From the NCBI RefSeq assembly GCF_014851675.1, contig NZ_JACVAE010000004.1, positions 62,001 to 126,000 on the forward strand: a DNA stretch of 64,000 nt. The letters run 5' to 3'. How positions within the stretch are numbered: position 1 is the first letter of the stretch; every line of letters begins with the position of its first letter. Shown one piece after another: positions 48,190 to 57,360 of the stretch. The position numbers and the translations under genes were made by a program. Source of the DNA: Rhizobium sp. ARZ01. GTDB taxonomy: Bacteria; Pseudomonadota; Alphaproteobacteria; Rhizobiales; Rhizobiaceae. Under the pieces are notes generated by a model, which made no database searches, was not told the DNA's origin, and worked only from the letters and a program-made list of their open reading frames with translations.

Positions 48190-49599
48190 TCAATTGCGCA
48201 TCATGAAGCGTTGAAGCCATGCGGCCAACTTGCCGTAAGGGGGCATGGCGAGCCTTGATGGGTTAAAGAGGCGCACTTCAGCAATGCCCCTGGCGTGCGA
48301 GAAACGTCGGAATCCGTCTTTGCCATGATACGCCCCGATCCCGCTTGGGCCGATCCCGCCAAACGGCAGGTCGTTCTGGGCTATGTGAAGCAAGGTGCCG
48401 TTGATCGTGACATTGCCGGAATGGGTCTGCGCCAGCAGTTTGCGCGTAAGCGACGATTGTTTCGAGAATATGTAAAGGGCCAACGGACGTGGACGCTCGT
48501 TGATGAAGGCTATTGCAGCATCGATGTCGTCGTACGGCACAAGCGGCAGGACGGGACCGAAGATCTCTTCCTGCATGAGCAGGCAGCCGACGGGTGGATC
48601 AAGAACAATCGTCGGCGCTACGCGATGACCATTTCCTGCCAGGACGCTTTCATGGCTGAGCACTGTGCACCCGGAAACGCGACATTCCTCGACAGCATCG
48701 ACCATCCGCGTGAAATTTCGCGCTCCGACGAGGCTCGTATAGTCCGCCTGGCCGCTCCCAACCGGGTAGAACGACTTTGCTTGCGAGAGAATGGCCTCCG
48801 CGATATCCCGCAGCCTGTCGCGGGGAGCCAGGACGTAGTCCGGCGCGATGCAGGTCTGCCCGGCATTCATCAGCTTGCCAAAGGCAATATCGCGGGCGGC
48901 CGTCTCGATCGGATAGTCCGGCGTGAACACGACCGGCGACTTGCCGCCAAGCTCGAGGGTCAGAGGTGTCAGGTTCCTCGCCGCCGCCGCCATGACCTTC
49001 CTGCCAACTGCCGTCGACCCGGTGAAAACGAGATGGTCGAAAGGCAGAGATGAGAATGCTTCTGCCACATCGACACCGCCGTTGACCACGGCGACTTCAT
49101 CCGCCTTGAAGAACTCAGCGATGCTTTGCTCAAGGAGGTCCGCGGTCTCCGGCAGAAGTTCGGAGGGCTTGATCATGGCTCGGTTGCCGGCGGCCAGCAC
49201 GTCGATCAAAGGGCCGAATGTCAGCATCAAGGGATAGTTCCACGGCACCAGGATGCCGACGACGCCGAGCGGCTGATACTCCACGCGGTTCTTCATCTGG
49301 AGGAATTCCAATGAACTGCCGCGGCGTTCGGGCCGCATCCAGCGGCGCAGATGGGAGCGAGTGTGCCGCAGCGCCGCCATGATGGGGGCCAGTTCCAGCA
49401 GGCTGGTCTCGTGCGGTGACCTCTGGCCGAAATCCCGGGATATGGCCTCGCAGAAGGCTTGCCCGTGCTTTTCGATCAGTTTGGCGATGCGATCCAACCG
49501 GTCGCGTCGAACCTGAAGCGTCGGGTAGCGTTCGGCGGCAAACGCGGCTTGCTGTCCGGATAGAAATCGTTCCATGGATTCCAGATTCAAATTCGACAA
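48190..49599 (-). CDS. Aldehyde dehydrogenase, coniferyl-aldehyde-type
   Basis: This 469-residue NAD(P)-dependent aldehyde dehydrogenase has catalytic Cys250 in MNAGQTC and general base Glu216 in LELGGKSP. The N-terminal part and C-terminal AYHGKDGFRRFSHARG resemble coniferyl aldehyde dehydrogenases and class-3 fatty aldehyde enzymes. A hydrophobic/basic C-terminus (LAAWLQRFMMRN) may touch the membrane. It lies 136 bp after the DSD1-like gene and is probably the last gene of the TetR-controlled operon. Confidence 0.88.
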   Translation of the reverse strand: MSNLNLESMERFLSGQQAAFAAERYPTLQVRRDRLDRIAKLIEKHGQAFCEAISRDFGQRSPHETSLLELAPIMAALRHTRSHLRRWMRPERRGSSLEFLQMKNRVEYQPLGVVGILVPWNYPLMLTFGPLIDVLAAGNRAMIKPSELLPETADLLEQSIAEFFKADEVAVVNGGVDVAEAFSSLPFDHLVFTGSTAVGRKVMAAAARNLTPLTLELGGKSPVVFTPDYPIETAARDIAFGKLMNAGQTCIAPDYVLAPRDRLRDIAEAILSQAKSFYPVGSGQADYTSLVGARNFTRMVDAVEECRVSGCTVLSHESVLAGNGHRVAPTIVLDPPVGCLLMQEEIFGPVLPLVPYDDIDAAIAFINERPRPLALYIFSKQSSLTRKLLAQTHSGNVTINGTLLHIAQNDLPFGGIGPSGIGAYHGKDGFRRFSHARGIAEVRLFNPSRLAMPPYGKLAAWLQRFMMRN

Positions 49600-49734
49600 T
49601 GGACTGCTCCGCCAGGTGAGTATGTTGACCAGTGAAAGCTCGCAAATGCGGATGCATGGAGAACACGGTTCTGCGAACTTTCATCCATCATGCGCATTTG
49701 CTACCCATCATTGCATGAATGCCCCGGGCTCCGA

Positions 49735-51018
49735 TCAGGCTGATACCGGGAAGGTCGGCCAATAGCCGGTGATATTCGTGCCGTCGAACAGGGCAATATC
49801 GCCGAACTGCAGGAACACGGCTTCGCTCTGGTTTGGGCGGAAGAAGACAAAATCGTCTGGCTTGAGTGCAATTCGATCCGATCCGGTGAGGAGTTCCTGA
49901 TTGCTTGAGCGGCCGTAGAGGCTGTTGAACTCCAGGCCCGGCGGCGATTCCGGGGTCGCCAGCCAGTGGCCGCCGTATATGAAGAACGCGCGCTTCGTGT
50001 TCGGATCGATGAAATTGAGCGGGCCCGACAGCCATTCGTTGCCCGGCAGATGCATTCGGTCCAGCGCCTTGACCACTGGCGTCGCGATAAACGCGGCCGG
50101 CACGTGCTGTGCGAGTTCCGGCAGATCAAAATCGGCCGGCTTGGCGAAGGCCGACCCCACCGACACCTCGTTTGCCACCGTATTCTGTGCGTGTCTCGTA
50201 TAGGTCGGGCTGCCCGCGCCGTTGAGCGTCAGCGTCGCGAGATCGATGCCAAGCACTTCGCCCATCACACCAATTGCGGCGCGATATTTGTCCTGCGCCT
50301 GATCATAAGCGGCGTCGGGATCCAGCATCTTCGGCACGTGGGGATCGTAGCCCATCAGGCCGGTGACAGCGATTTCGGGACTTTGCTTCGCAAGGTCCAA
50401 TCCCGCGGCAAGCGCCTCTGTCGTCGGGAAGCCCCCCCGATGAAGTCCGATATCGATCTCGAAGTTCGTCCGCAGCTTTATGCTCTTCCCGCGCGCGATC
50501 TCCGCATATTTTTGAAGCCGGTCGGGGGTGTCGACCAGCCATTGCACGCGTCCCGCAGCGGCGGGCCCGAGCGCGTCCAGGAGCTCGGCGACTTGAGCTG
50601 CTGGAAGCGGTTTTCCGAGCAACAGATCCGCCTCAGCACGCTGGGCCATGGTTGCAAGCATCGCACCATTGAAAACCATGAAGCGATTGGTCGCCATGCC
50701 GCGGGCGACATGCTCTATTAGCCCTTGCGCCGGGAGTGACTTCACCACGACTCTCAAAGGCAGCCGCTTCGGTGCAAGCGCTTGGCGTGTCGCCGCGAGG
50801 TTGTGATCCAACCGGTTCACATCGATCACCAGCACCGGACGAGCAATGCCGGCCTGCCTCAGCGCGTTTGAAAGTGCTAGGAAATATTGATCGTGCGTGC
50901 CGCCGCGATCTTCCTTGCGTGCCGCGAGCAGTGCTGTGCCGCCGACGACTGCAGCCCCGCCGCCGATGATGAGCGCCCGGCGGGTCCAGCGTCGTGTTCG
51001 TCTCTCATCAGCCATCAA
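49735..51018 (-). CDS. Tat-type DSD1/alanine-racemase-fold PLP protein
   Basis: This 427-residue fold-III PLP protein has an N-terminal twin-arginine signal-like region (RRWTRRALIIGGGAAVVGG), so it may be exported. The PLP lysine is Lys93 in VVVKSLP. Family members (D-threonine aldolase, DSD1 D-serine dehydratase) usually have a C-terminal PNHxC metal-binding motif. Here it reads RPNQSEAVF, so the His and Cys ligands are missing and lyase activity is doubtful. It overlaps the lactone oxidase gene by 11 bp. Confidence 0.75.
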   Translation of the reverse strand: MMADERRTRRWTRRALIIGGGAAVVGGTALLAARKEDRGGTHDQYFLALSNALRQAGIARPVLVIDVNRLDHNLAATRQALAPKRLPLRVVVKSLPAQGLIEHVARGMATNRFMVFNGAMLATMAQRAEADLLLGKPLPAAQVAELLDALGPAAAGRVQWLVDTPDRLQKYAEIARGKSIKLRTNFEIDIGLHRGGFPTTEALAAGLDLAKQSPEIAVTGLMGYDPHVPKMLDPDAAYDQAQDKYRAAIGVMGEVLGIDLATLTLNGAGSPTYTRHAQNTVANEVSVGSAFAKPADFDLPELAQHVPAAFIATPVVKALDRMHLPGNEWLSGPLNFIDPNTKRAFFIYGGHWLATPESPPGLEFNSLYGRSSNQELLTGSDRIALKPDDFVFFRPNQSEAVFLQFGDIALFDGTNITGYWPTFPVSA

Positions 51019-52426
51019 GGAATACTCCCTTCAAGTAGTCGTTGAGCAGACGACCTTGCGGGTCGATGGTCTGCCTCACTTCACCCGCCTCTTTCCAGCG
51101 CGGGTAAAGCTGCGCCAAATCCGGCGCCTTCAGCGTGTGCATCTTGCCCCAATGCGGACGGCCTCCATGACGGCGGAAGATCGGCTCGACGATACTGAAG
51201 AAGAAATCATGATCTTCCTTGTAGTAGGCATGGACAGCGATCGATCCGCACTCGCGCTCATGAAAGGGTGACAGCCATGCATCGTCTGCCGCAATCACGC
51301 GCACCTCGATTGGAAAGAAAACATCCGGCCGATGGGTTTCTATTGCCGCCAGTACCTCACGAAGCGCTGGTACTTGCGCGTCGATCGGCAGGTGGTATTC
51401 GATTTCCTTGAATCTGACCGGGCGTTCGTTTGAGAGCAGTTTCCAGCCATCATCGACCACCTCCTCAGGCTCAATTTTCGACAATTCTCCTTCGGCGATG
51501 CGGCGGCGGAGAGCGGGTGTGAACTCGAATATGTCGCGCAGCTGCTTAAGCGCCATCAGCGTTTCAACATCTCGATCCGGGCCTCGCGGCTTGACGGGCA
51601 GATCAGTGACGTCGTGGGTGATTAGGGCGGCGTACCCCGTGAAAGGGAGCACATAAAATTCCGCGTTGCGGTGCTTTTGCCTGAGCGTTGGCCAGTCCTC
51701 GAGCATCTCTTCGATCAAGCGCGCCTCAACCCGCTTCAGCACACGGCTGATCGGCTGGTTCTGTAGCGTCACCTCGGTGACAACTCCGAATGCGCCGAGC
51801 CCGACGCGCGCGGCGTTAAAGATCTCGGCGTTGGTCGTTGCGTCACAGTCGAGCAACTCACCCGTTGGCGTCGCCAACCGAATCTTGATGACCGAGCCAT
51901 GCATCGCCTGGATGCCGCGCCCGGTGCCATGCGTGCCGGTGGCAATTGCACCGGCGATCGATTGCTTGTTGATGTCGGGCAGGTTGACCATTTCCTGCCC
52001 GATCGCGGCAAGCGCCGGGCCGAGGTCGGCAAGCCGGGTACCGCCTCGCACCACCGCGCAATGGGTCGCCGGGTCATGGGAGACAATGCCTGACATGCCG
52101 TCAAGCGTCAGCAGCGTGCCTTCAGTCGGGACAAGTGCAGTGAAGGAATGGCCAGAACCGACTGGCCGGATCGGTCCCGGTGCAGTCTTGAGGATATGTA
52201 CGAGCTCGTCTTCACTTTGGGGGGCAGCTCGTTGTACGGGATAGGAGTGCGCCGTCCCCGCCCAGTTACTCCACACGAAGTGGCCCTGCGCATTTTGCAT
52301 TTCCGGCGCTAGCGGTTCGCGGTCAAGCCACATCCGGCGCCCGGCCAGCCCGCCTGCACCAAGCGCGCCCGCCCCAAGAATCCCACCGCCGATCAGGGCT
52401 GCGCGCCTCGAAATTCCAGCCATCAT
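51008..52426 (-). CDS. Tat-type FAD sugar-lactone oxidase (D-arabinono-1,4-lactone oxidase family)
   Basis: This 472-residue flavoprotein has a Tat-like signal (SRRAALIGGGILGAG), FAD-binding motif PVGSGHSF with His93 in the place that binds FAD covalently in AldO-type enzymes, TGTHGTG, and the C-terminal ALO signature GRPHWGKMH. The family oxidises sugar lactones or polyols with oxygen or another acceptor. The adjacent cytochrome c suggests electron transfer to the respiratory chain. The ATG at 52426 overlaps the cytochrome stop (ATGA). Confidence 0.84.
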   Translation of the reverse strand: MMAGISRRAALIGGGILGAGALGAGGLAGRRMWLDREPLAPEMQNAQGHFVWSNWAGTAHSYPVQRAAPQSEDELVHILKTAPGPIRPVGSGHSFTALVPTEGTLLTLDGMSGIVSHDPATHCAVVRGGTRLADLGPALAAIGQEMVNLPDINKQSIAGAIATGTHGTGRGIQAMHGSVIKIRLATPTGELLDCDATTNAEIFNAARVGLGAFGVVTEVTLQNQPISRVLKRVEARLIEEMLEDWPTLRQKHRNAEFYVLPFTGYAALITHDVTDLPVKPRGPDRDVETLMALKQLRDIFEFTPALRRRIAEGELSKIEPEEVVDDGWKLLSNERPVRFKEIEYHLPIDAQVPALREVLAAIETHRPDVFFPIEVRVIAADDAWLSPFHERECGSIAVHAYYKEDHDFFFSIVEPIFRRHGGRPHWGKMHTLKAPDLAQLYPRWKEAGEVRQTIDPQGRLLNDYLKGVFLDG

Positions 52427-52863
52427 TCCCTCCCAGCCATAAAGCGGATCAGCGCTTGAAAGTCGTTTGGCGAGCAGGCAAAACATTGGCCTCCCGCCGG
52501 CATGCCATTGAATCCACTCACGATACTTCTGAGCAATTCAGTCTCCCCCTTCTGCCACCTCGGTTCCCAGAGTGTGCGGTCGCCCGTCAGCGGCGCACCT
52601 GTATCCTTGACGGTGTGACATGACTTGCAGGCCTGATCGTACAGTCCAGCCAGCCTTGCATCGGCGGGCTTCAGTGCTGCACTCTGTTCAGGCGTCAAAG
52701 GCTGCGGCGCTGATTCAGATTCGCAGCCGGCGAGCAACAGCACGACCAGCGCGCTCGCCGCGCGCACTATCGGTCTGAATGTTGGATTTTCCCGCCTATC
52801 GGCACGGGTCAGCTCTGGGCGTGACCTCGCGAATCGATGCCGCAGTAACCGCGGTGCTCTCAT
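52423..52863 (-). CDS. Small c-type cytochrome lipoprotein
   Basis: This protein has one haem-binding motif CKSCH, an axial Met candidate (FNGMPAGG) and a lipobox LLLAGC. From the ATG at 52863, supported by a GGGAGGGG site, the product is 146 residues with an unusually long basic region before the hydrophobic core. A GTG start at the VRAASALVVLLLAGC segment would give a textbook lipoprotein signal. It heads the operon and is the likely electron acceptor for the oxidase. Confidence 0.82.
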   Translation of the reverse strand: MRAPRLLRHRFARSRPELTRADRRENPTFRPIVRAASALVVLLLAGCESESAPQPLTPEQSAALKPADARLAGLYDQACKSCHTVKDTGAPLTGDRTLWEPRWQKGETELLRSIVSGFNGMPAGGQCFACSPNDFQALIRFMAGRE

Positions 52864-52887
52864 TCCGCCCCTCCCAAGCAAAAACAA

Positions 52888-52916
52888 TAGCTATGACTAC
52901 ATATTAGCCATGGCTA
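52888..52916. promoter_or_regulatory. Tandem TetR operators upstream of the cytochrome/oxidase operon
   Basis: TAGCCATGGCTA (52905-52916) is a perfect 12-bp palindrome. TAGCTATGACTA (52888-52899), matching it at 10 of 12 positions, lies 17 bp away. Both fall in the promoter between the -35 and the start codon at 52863, so they are good candidates for binding by the TetR protein encoded upstream. Confidence 0.65.
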
Positions 52917-52927
52917 TCGGTTGTCAA
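52899..52927 (-). promoter_or_regulatory. Sigma-70 promoter of the cytochrome/oxidase operon
   Basis: On the minus strand a perfect TTGACA (52922-52927) is followed by a TATGTA/TAATAT -10 region near 52899-52906. The perfect palindrome sits in the spacer, consistent with repression by occlusion. Confidence 0.55.
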
Positions 52928-53042
52928 TGCCAGACGGAATAGTTCGGAGGGTGGTTTGAGGGGCGATCGAACGATGCGACGGGGTGCAAAGCAGAAAAAA
53001 GATCGGAGCACAGCGTTGGCCGTCGAGGCCGAACGCTACGTC

Positions 53043-53681
53043 TCAATTGCGCGTGCCATCACTCTCGAAGAGCAAAGCCGAGCGTAGAATCCTGGCCGCC
53101 TCCGCGAAAATGACGTCCTTTGAGATGCCGTGCTCCTCGTGCAACAGCTCGTCGACCGCGTAGCCGAATTCCACCGCCATGCGGATCCGGTTCCACAAGG
53201 CGTCGCGCGACAGTTGCGGCAAATGGGGCATACTTGCGTCTGTGAGCAGATCGGTCACGTACCGATGCGATTGGACGCGTATATGGACTAGCCTCGGGGC
53301 CGCATGCAGCGCACGCTCGATCCAGACCCCGCCCGGCTCTGTATCTGTGATCGCCGCTGTTTCGCGAAGCAATTCCTCGACATGCGCCGCTGCAAGTTCA
53401 ACTCCCTTGCTCAGGTATCGGTCGATCCAGGCCATCAGAACCGCATTCTGCCGCTCCATTAGCCTCAGTCCGAGCGCTTCCAGTACCGCATATTTGTCTT
53501 CGAAATAGCGATAGAGGGCCGGTGGCGAAACGTTGGCACGTTGGCAGATCAGATTCGTCGAGATCCGTTCGATGCCCACTTCGGCAAGCAGCACGCCAGC
53601 GACTTCAAGCAGCGTATCGCGCGTCTGCACGGCCCGAGCCTGCTTTGGTGGTTGCTTGGCGACCATGGTGGCCTTCGCCAT
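53043..53681 (-). CDS. TetR/AcrR-family regulator
   Basis: This 212-residue regulator has a TetR helix-turn-helix at residues about 18-64 (GIERISTNLICQRANVSPPALYRYF). The start at 53681 follows an AAGGAAG site; the longer frame to 53717 lacks one. It lies 179 bp upstream of the cytochrome/oxidase operon in the same orientation, and the tandem dyads at 52888-52916 are the likely targets. The inducer is unknown. Confidence 0.86.
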   Translation of the reverse strand: MAKATMVAKQPPKQARAVQTRDTLLEVAGVLLAEVGIERISTNLICQRANVSPPALYRYFEDKYAVLEALGLRLMERQNAVLMAWIDRYLSKGVELAAAHVEELLRETAAITDTEPGGVWIERALHAAPRLVHIRVQSHRYVTDLLTDASMPHLPQLSRDALWNRIRMAVEFGYAVDELLHEEHGISKDVIFAEAARILRSALLFESDGTRN

Positions 53682-54193
53682 CAGTTCCGCTTCCTTTCCA
53701 AACACGCATAACAACACGGGCCTTCAAAATTGAAGTGCCGCACCTGCATGCCAGCATCGCCGCCATTTCAAGACGTGCAGAAGCTCCATAACACGTTGGT
53801 CGCCATCGCCGATCCGACCACTTGCCGCAAAGAGATGCTGGGTCGGGGATCACGGCTGATCACTGCGTTCAACAGCTTTGGAGATTGCTACATCGACAGC
53901 TGTGCGTACGCAACATCCCGGCATGACTGCGGCGTGATGTCTCGTTGTTTGCGTATTTGAAACGATCCGCTGGTGGAAGTTAAGACCGAAGGTGCGCGGT
54001 TGCGGCGCCAACCATCGCGGTGCCATTTCTGGCATTTGGCGAAGCGGTGATTTTGCGCAGCGGATCACTTGAAAAACGGCGACCTCGCGCTCCAGCAGCT
54101 TTCTCTCGAACAGGCATGGTCTAGCCTGAGCAGCATTGCCCGCAGGTCAACACTCCGCAAATGTTGGGGCGAGTTTAGGTGGCAATCCCTGAC
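53682..54193. other. Intergenic stretch, no gene recognised
   Basis: These 512 bp hold short open frames without family resemblance. The only structure noted is CTTCAA/TTGAAG (53722-53735), 40 bp before the TetR start, a possible autoregulatory dyad. Confidence 0.4.
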
Positions 54194-54613
54194 TTAGTGC
54201 GAAGTAGCAACCGCTCCAGAGTTACCTTGAATTTCTGCCAGAACGTCAGAATTGTTGCAAAAGGCGACGTGATCGATTGCGATCGTTCCCTTTTTGATGC
54301 TTCGTCGACAGACAGCCTTCCATTGGCATTCGACACACACGCGTCTCATGTCGTTGTAATCTCTTTTGCGAAGCGATTCAGCGTCGATACCGAGCGCTGT
54401 CAAAAGGCAACCTAGTTCATCGGCAGCGTGATGGACTTGATTAATCACTTCGAGGAACTGCACAGGCGTCAGTCCGCAATCTGCGGCGAGCGCATCTATT
54501 TCTGCCGGCAATAGCAGCGCGAGTTCGCTACGCATGCGCGCGCGCTCGCGGTATCCCTTCCAGCGGTCAGTCATCAATTCGAGAGCGTCAAGAAGCAGGC
54601 TGCGGTTTGACAT
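54194..54613 (-). CDS. DUF6455-like small protein
   Basis: This 139-residue protein has a strong AGGGAGGAG ribosome site. The C-terminal pattern MRRVCVECQWKAVCRR ... AFCNN (cysteines near residues 92, 95, 102 and 119) matches my recollection of DUF6455 proteins of alphaproteobacteria, which may bind a metal. The N-terminal helical part (about 1-75) has no recognised domain. It is monocistronic as far as can be seen. The biological role is unknown. Confidence 0.65.
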   Translation of the reverse strand: MSNRSLLLDALELMTDRWKGYRERARMRSELALLLPAEIDALAADCGLTPVQFLEVINQVHHAADELGCLLTALGIDAESLRKRDYNDMRRVCVECQWKAVCRRSIKKGTIAIDHVAFCNNSDVLAEIQGNSGAVATSH

Positions 54614-54877
54614 AATGCTCCTCCCTGAAAGGGGCAGGATGCAACAATCAGTTGCACTCGTCTTTGAGCAAAAGCAAATATATCAATACAAAGTGGCGGC
54701 CGACCAAACCGGCCGCATGCTGGATCCGCACCTAACATCGCTTTAGTAGGCAATATTTAACGGTCTTGTCCCATTTCTTCCGCAGCTGAAATTAGGAATG
54801 TTCCATCGCGCACAACCGTGCTTTCCGTCAGCTGTTTCCGGCGCCCGGATGCTGAACCGACGTCGAACTGCGCGAGG

Positions 54878-55318
54878 ATGGCGCATCAGTTTGGGGAGCG
54901 GAATAGACTTCTTTCGGAGGAGATCAGGACGGGGCTGGTTTCGTTCGTCGAGGCGGCCTCCCGCGTGGCCGCAATTATCTGCGAAGGCGCCTTCCTTCTG
55001 GGGACGGCGCGGATTCAGCAGGAGGTGGTGGAGCTTTTTGAAGCGGAACCGAAGCAGCCAGAAATCAGGCACATAGAAGAGATGGCGCTGTTGACGTCTC
55101 AACAGCGGAGCTACCACGAAAACGCCCTGGAAAAATTGCTGAGCATTCGGGACGAGGTCAACCGGTTTGAGAGTGGCCGTTTGTCCGTGCGCGTTCTCAG
55201 CTGCCTCATTGCGGATCTCGAGGCTTTCCAGCAACTAATTGCTGCGGGTCTCACAGACATTGCTTCCGTGAACCAGAGCCTTCGACAAAACGTTTCATTG
55301 CTGATGTCAGTGATGTGA
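54878..55318 (+). CDS. Hypothetical helical protein
   Basis: This 146-residue frame begins MAHQFGERNRLLSEEIR after a GAGG sequence; a longer frame starts at 54818. The composition is amphipathic and helix-rich (Leu/Glu/Gln/Ala), vaguely phasin-like, with two cysteines. No family is recognised. Coding is supported by amino-acid composition and by the implausible content of the opposite-strand frame, but it remains uncertain. Confidence 0.45.
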   Translation: MAHQFGERNRLLSEEIRTGLVSFVEAASRVAAIICEGAFLLGTARIQQEVVELFEAEPKQPEIRHIEEMALLTSQQRSYHENALEKLLSIRDEVNRFESGRLSVRVLSCLIADLEAFQQLIAAGLTDIASVNQSLRQNVSLLMSVM

Positions 55319-55395
55319 GGCCGGCGGTGGATCGCCGACCTCATGGTTCAAAGGATGCCCGTTATCCGCGAGATGCCGACAAGGAGACCTGTACG

Positions 55396-56178
55396 CTATG
55401 TTCGCTTCGCCAGCATGGAGCGGGACAACACGACGGCGAGCCCGACAAGGACTGTCGCGGCGATGAAGAGGAATGCCGCTGCCGCAATGGCCGGGCTGAT
55501 GTTTTCACGGATACTGGAGAACATTTGCCGGGCCAGTGTGCGCTGGTTGGGGCCGGCGACAAAAAGCGTCAGAACGACCTCGTCCAGCGACGTGGCGAAG
55601 GCGAGCACGGCACCTGAGAGCACGCCCGGCATGGCGAGTGGCAGCGTAACGCGCCGGAAGACCGTCGTGGGTGCAGCACCAAGGCTCTGGGCCGCAAGCT
55701 CCACCCGTTCGTCGATTCCGGCAAGCGCGCCGGTGACGCTGACCACGACGAAGGGCACGGCAACGACCGTATGGGCGATGATGACGCCGGCATAACTGTT
55801 GGTCAGCCCGAATCCTGCCAAGAGCACCTGCATGCCTACTCCGAGCACGACGGCCGGAACGACCATCGGCAAGAGGAAAAGCGTGCGCATCGAGCCGCGG
55901 AAGAACAGCACCCGGTTGCGCAGGCCCAGCGACGCGGCTGTGCCGAGCACTGTCGCAAGCAGGGTCGTGCCCGTCCCGATAATCAGGCTGTTGATGATCG
56001 CACGCCGCCAGGCATCAGCGGTGAACAGTTCCGTAAACCAGCGAAGCGAATAGGACGGGATCGGATAGGTGAGGATGACGCTCGAGGTAAACGCGAGCGG
56101 CAGGATGGCGATCAGCGGCGCGATGAGGAACAGGATCGTCAGCGACGCGAAGGTGAATTTCGTGAGTTTCATCGGCAT
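55396..56178 (-). CDS. Polyamine-type ABC permease 2 (PotC group)
   Basis: This 260-residue permease has six hydrophobic segments and an EAA loop (ELAAQSLGAAPTTVFRRVTLPLAMPG, near residues 160-185). It is the last gene of the transporter operon, 3 bp after the partner permease gene. PotC-like permeases import polyamines, other cationic amines or related small organics. Confidence 0.88.
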   Translation of the reverse strand: MPMKLTKFTFASLTILFLIAPLIAILPLAFTSSVILTYPIPSYSLRWFTELFTADAWRRAIINSLIIGTGTTLLATVLGTAASLGLRNRVLFFRGSMRTLFLLPMVVPAVVLGVGMQVLLAGFGLTNSYAGVIIAHTVVAVPFVVVSVTGALAGIDERVELAAQSLGAAPTTVFRRVTLPLAMPGVLSGAVLAFATSLDEVVLTLFVAGPNQRTLARQMFSSIRENISPAIAAAAFLFIAATVLVGLAVVLSRSMLAKRT

Positions 56179-56181
56179 CGC

Positions 56182-57360
56182 TTAGCGCCTCCCCGGCTCT
56201 TCGGCGGAAAGCCGCGCATAGACACTGTAGAGCAGCAAGGTCGCAAGGAGCAGCACGATGCCGAGCGCCCCGGCCATGCCCCAGTTCGCAGAACCTGTTG
56301 CGTAGAAGGCGATGATCGAGCTGATCATCTGGTCACCGGGACCGCCAATCAGCGCCGGAGTGATGTAGTAACCAATCGCCGAGATGAAGACGAGCAGGCT
56401 GCCGGAGGCGACGCCGCGCAGGCTTAGCGGCAGGAGCACACGCAAGAAGGCGCGCAATGGGTGTGCGCCAAGCGAGGCTGCAGCCGGCATCAGGTTTTTC
56501 GGGATAGTGATGAGCACCGAATAGATCGGCAGCACCATGAAGGGCAGCAGCACGTGGGTCATGGCGATGATGACGCCGGTACGGTTGAAGATCAGCGCCA
56601 GCGGCCCATCGATCAGTCCGAGCGACTGCAGGAGGTCGTTGATCAGCCCCTTCTCCTGCAACAGGATGAACCAGGCCGCTGTGCGCACCAGAAGCGAGGT
56701 CCAGAGCGGCAGCAACACGGCCCCAAGCATCAGGTCGCGCTTCCAGCCGGAGAGCGAAGCGGCGATTATCGCATAGGGAAAACCGATGCAGGCACAGGCA
56801 AAGGTGACGAGCCCGGCGATCCAGAATGTCCGCACCAGGATGACGCGGTTAACGGACTGGTCGGCCGGCAGTTGTTCGATGTCGCCGGCAGCATTGCGCC
56901 CGAGGTCGACGGCGGCGAGCAAATTGCGGTCGGTCAGTGGCGAGAGCGCATCGGTGATCGCGAGCCAGAACTCCGGCTTTTCCCAGCGCTTGTCGATGGA
57001 TACGAGATCGGCGGGCGGGTTCGCGGTGTCTTCAAGGGCGGTCGTCGTCTTCGACATCAGCGTGCGGAACCCGGAACGGGCGCTGTTGAGGCGGCGCACC
57101 ATGTCGCCGAGCGCCTGGTCGTTATCGACGGCCTTCAGATCCTCCATCAGCGCCGTCTGCATGGGCATGGTCGGCGGTGACTTGCGATCCCAATCCTGAA
57201 GCACTTCGGCGCTGCGCGGCAACAGGCGCAGAACCGCTGTATCGGAGACCGCCTGCGACATCATGGTGAACAGCGGCCAGACGAAGAAGCCGATGAGAAA
57301 GAGCAGCAGCGGTGCGAGAAGCAGAAGCGACCGACCGGTCCGGGATTTCCGTGCTTTCAT
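56182..57360 (-). CDS. Polyamine-type ABC permease 1 (PotB group, long form)
   Basis: This 392-residue permease is about 110 residues longer than PotB. The extra part is a hydrophilic stretch between TM1 (residues about 12-35) and TM2 that should lie in the periplasm (LPRSAEVLQDWDRKSPP region onward). The EAA loop reads AAASLGAHPLRAFLRVLLPLS. Long-loop PotB homologues are common in rhizobial catabolic operons, and the loop may contact the binding protein. The start overlaps the ATPase stop by 4 bp. Confidence 0.88.
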   Translation of the reverse strand: MKARKSRTGRSLLLLAPLLLFLIGFFVWPLFTMMSQAVSDTAVLRLLPRSAEVLQDWDRKSPPTMPMQTALMEDLKAVDNDQALGDMVRRLNSARSGFRTLMSKTTTALEDTANPPADLVSIDKRWEKPEFWLAITDALSPLTDRNLLAAVDLGRNAAGDIEQLPADQSVNRVILVRTFWIAGLVTFACACIGFPYAIIAASLSGWKRDLMLGAVLLPLWTSLLVRTAAWFILLQEKGLINDLLQSLGLIDGPLALIFNRTGVIIAMTHVLLPFMVLPIYSVLITIPKNLMPAAASLGAHPLRAFLRVLLPLSLRGVASGSLLVFISAIGYYITPALIGGPGDQMISSIIAFYATGSANWGMAGALGIVLLLATLLLYSVYARLSAEEPGRR

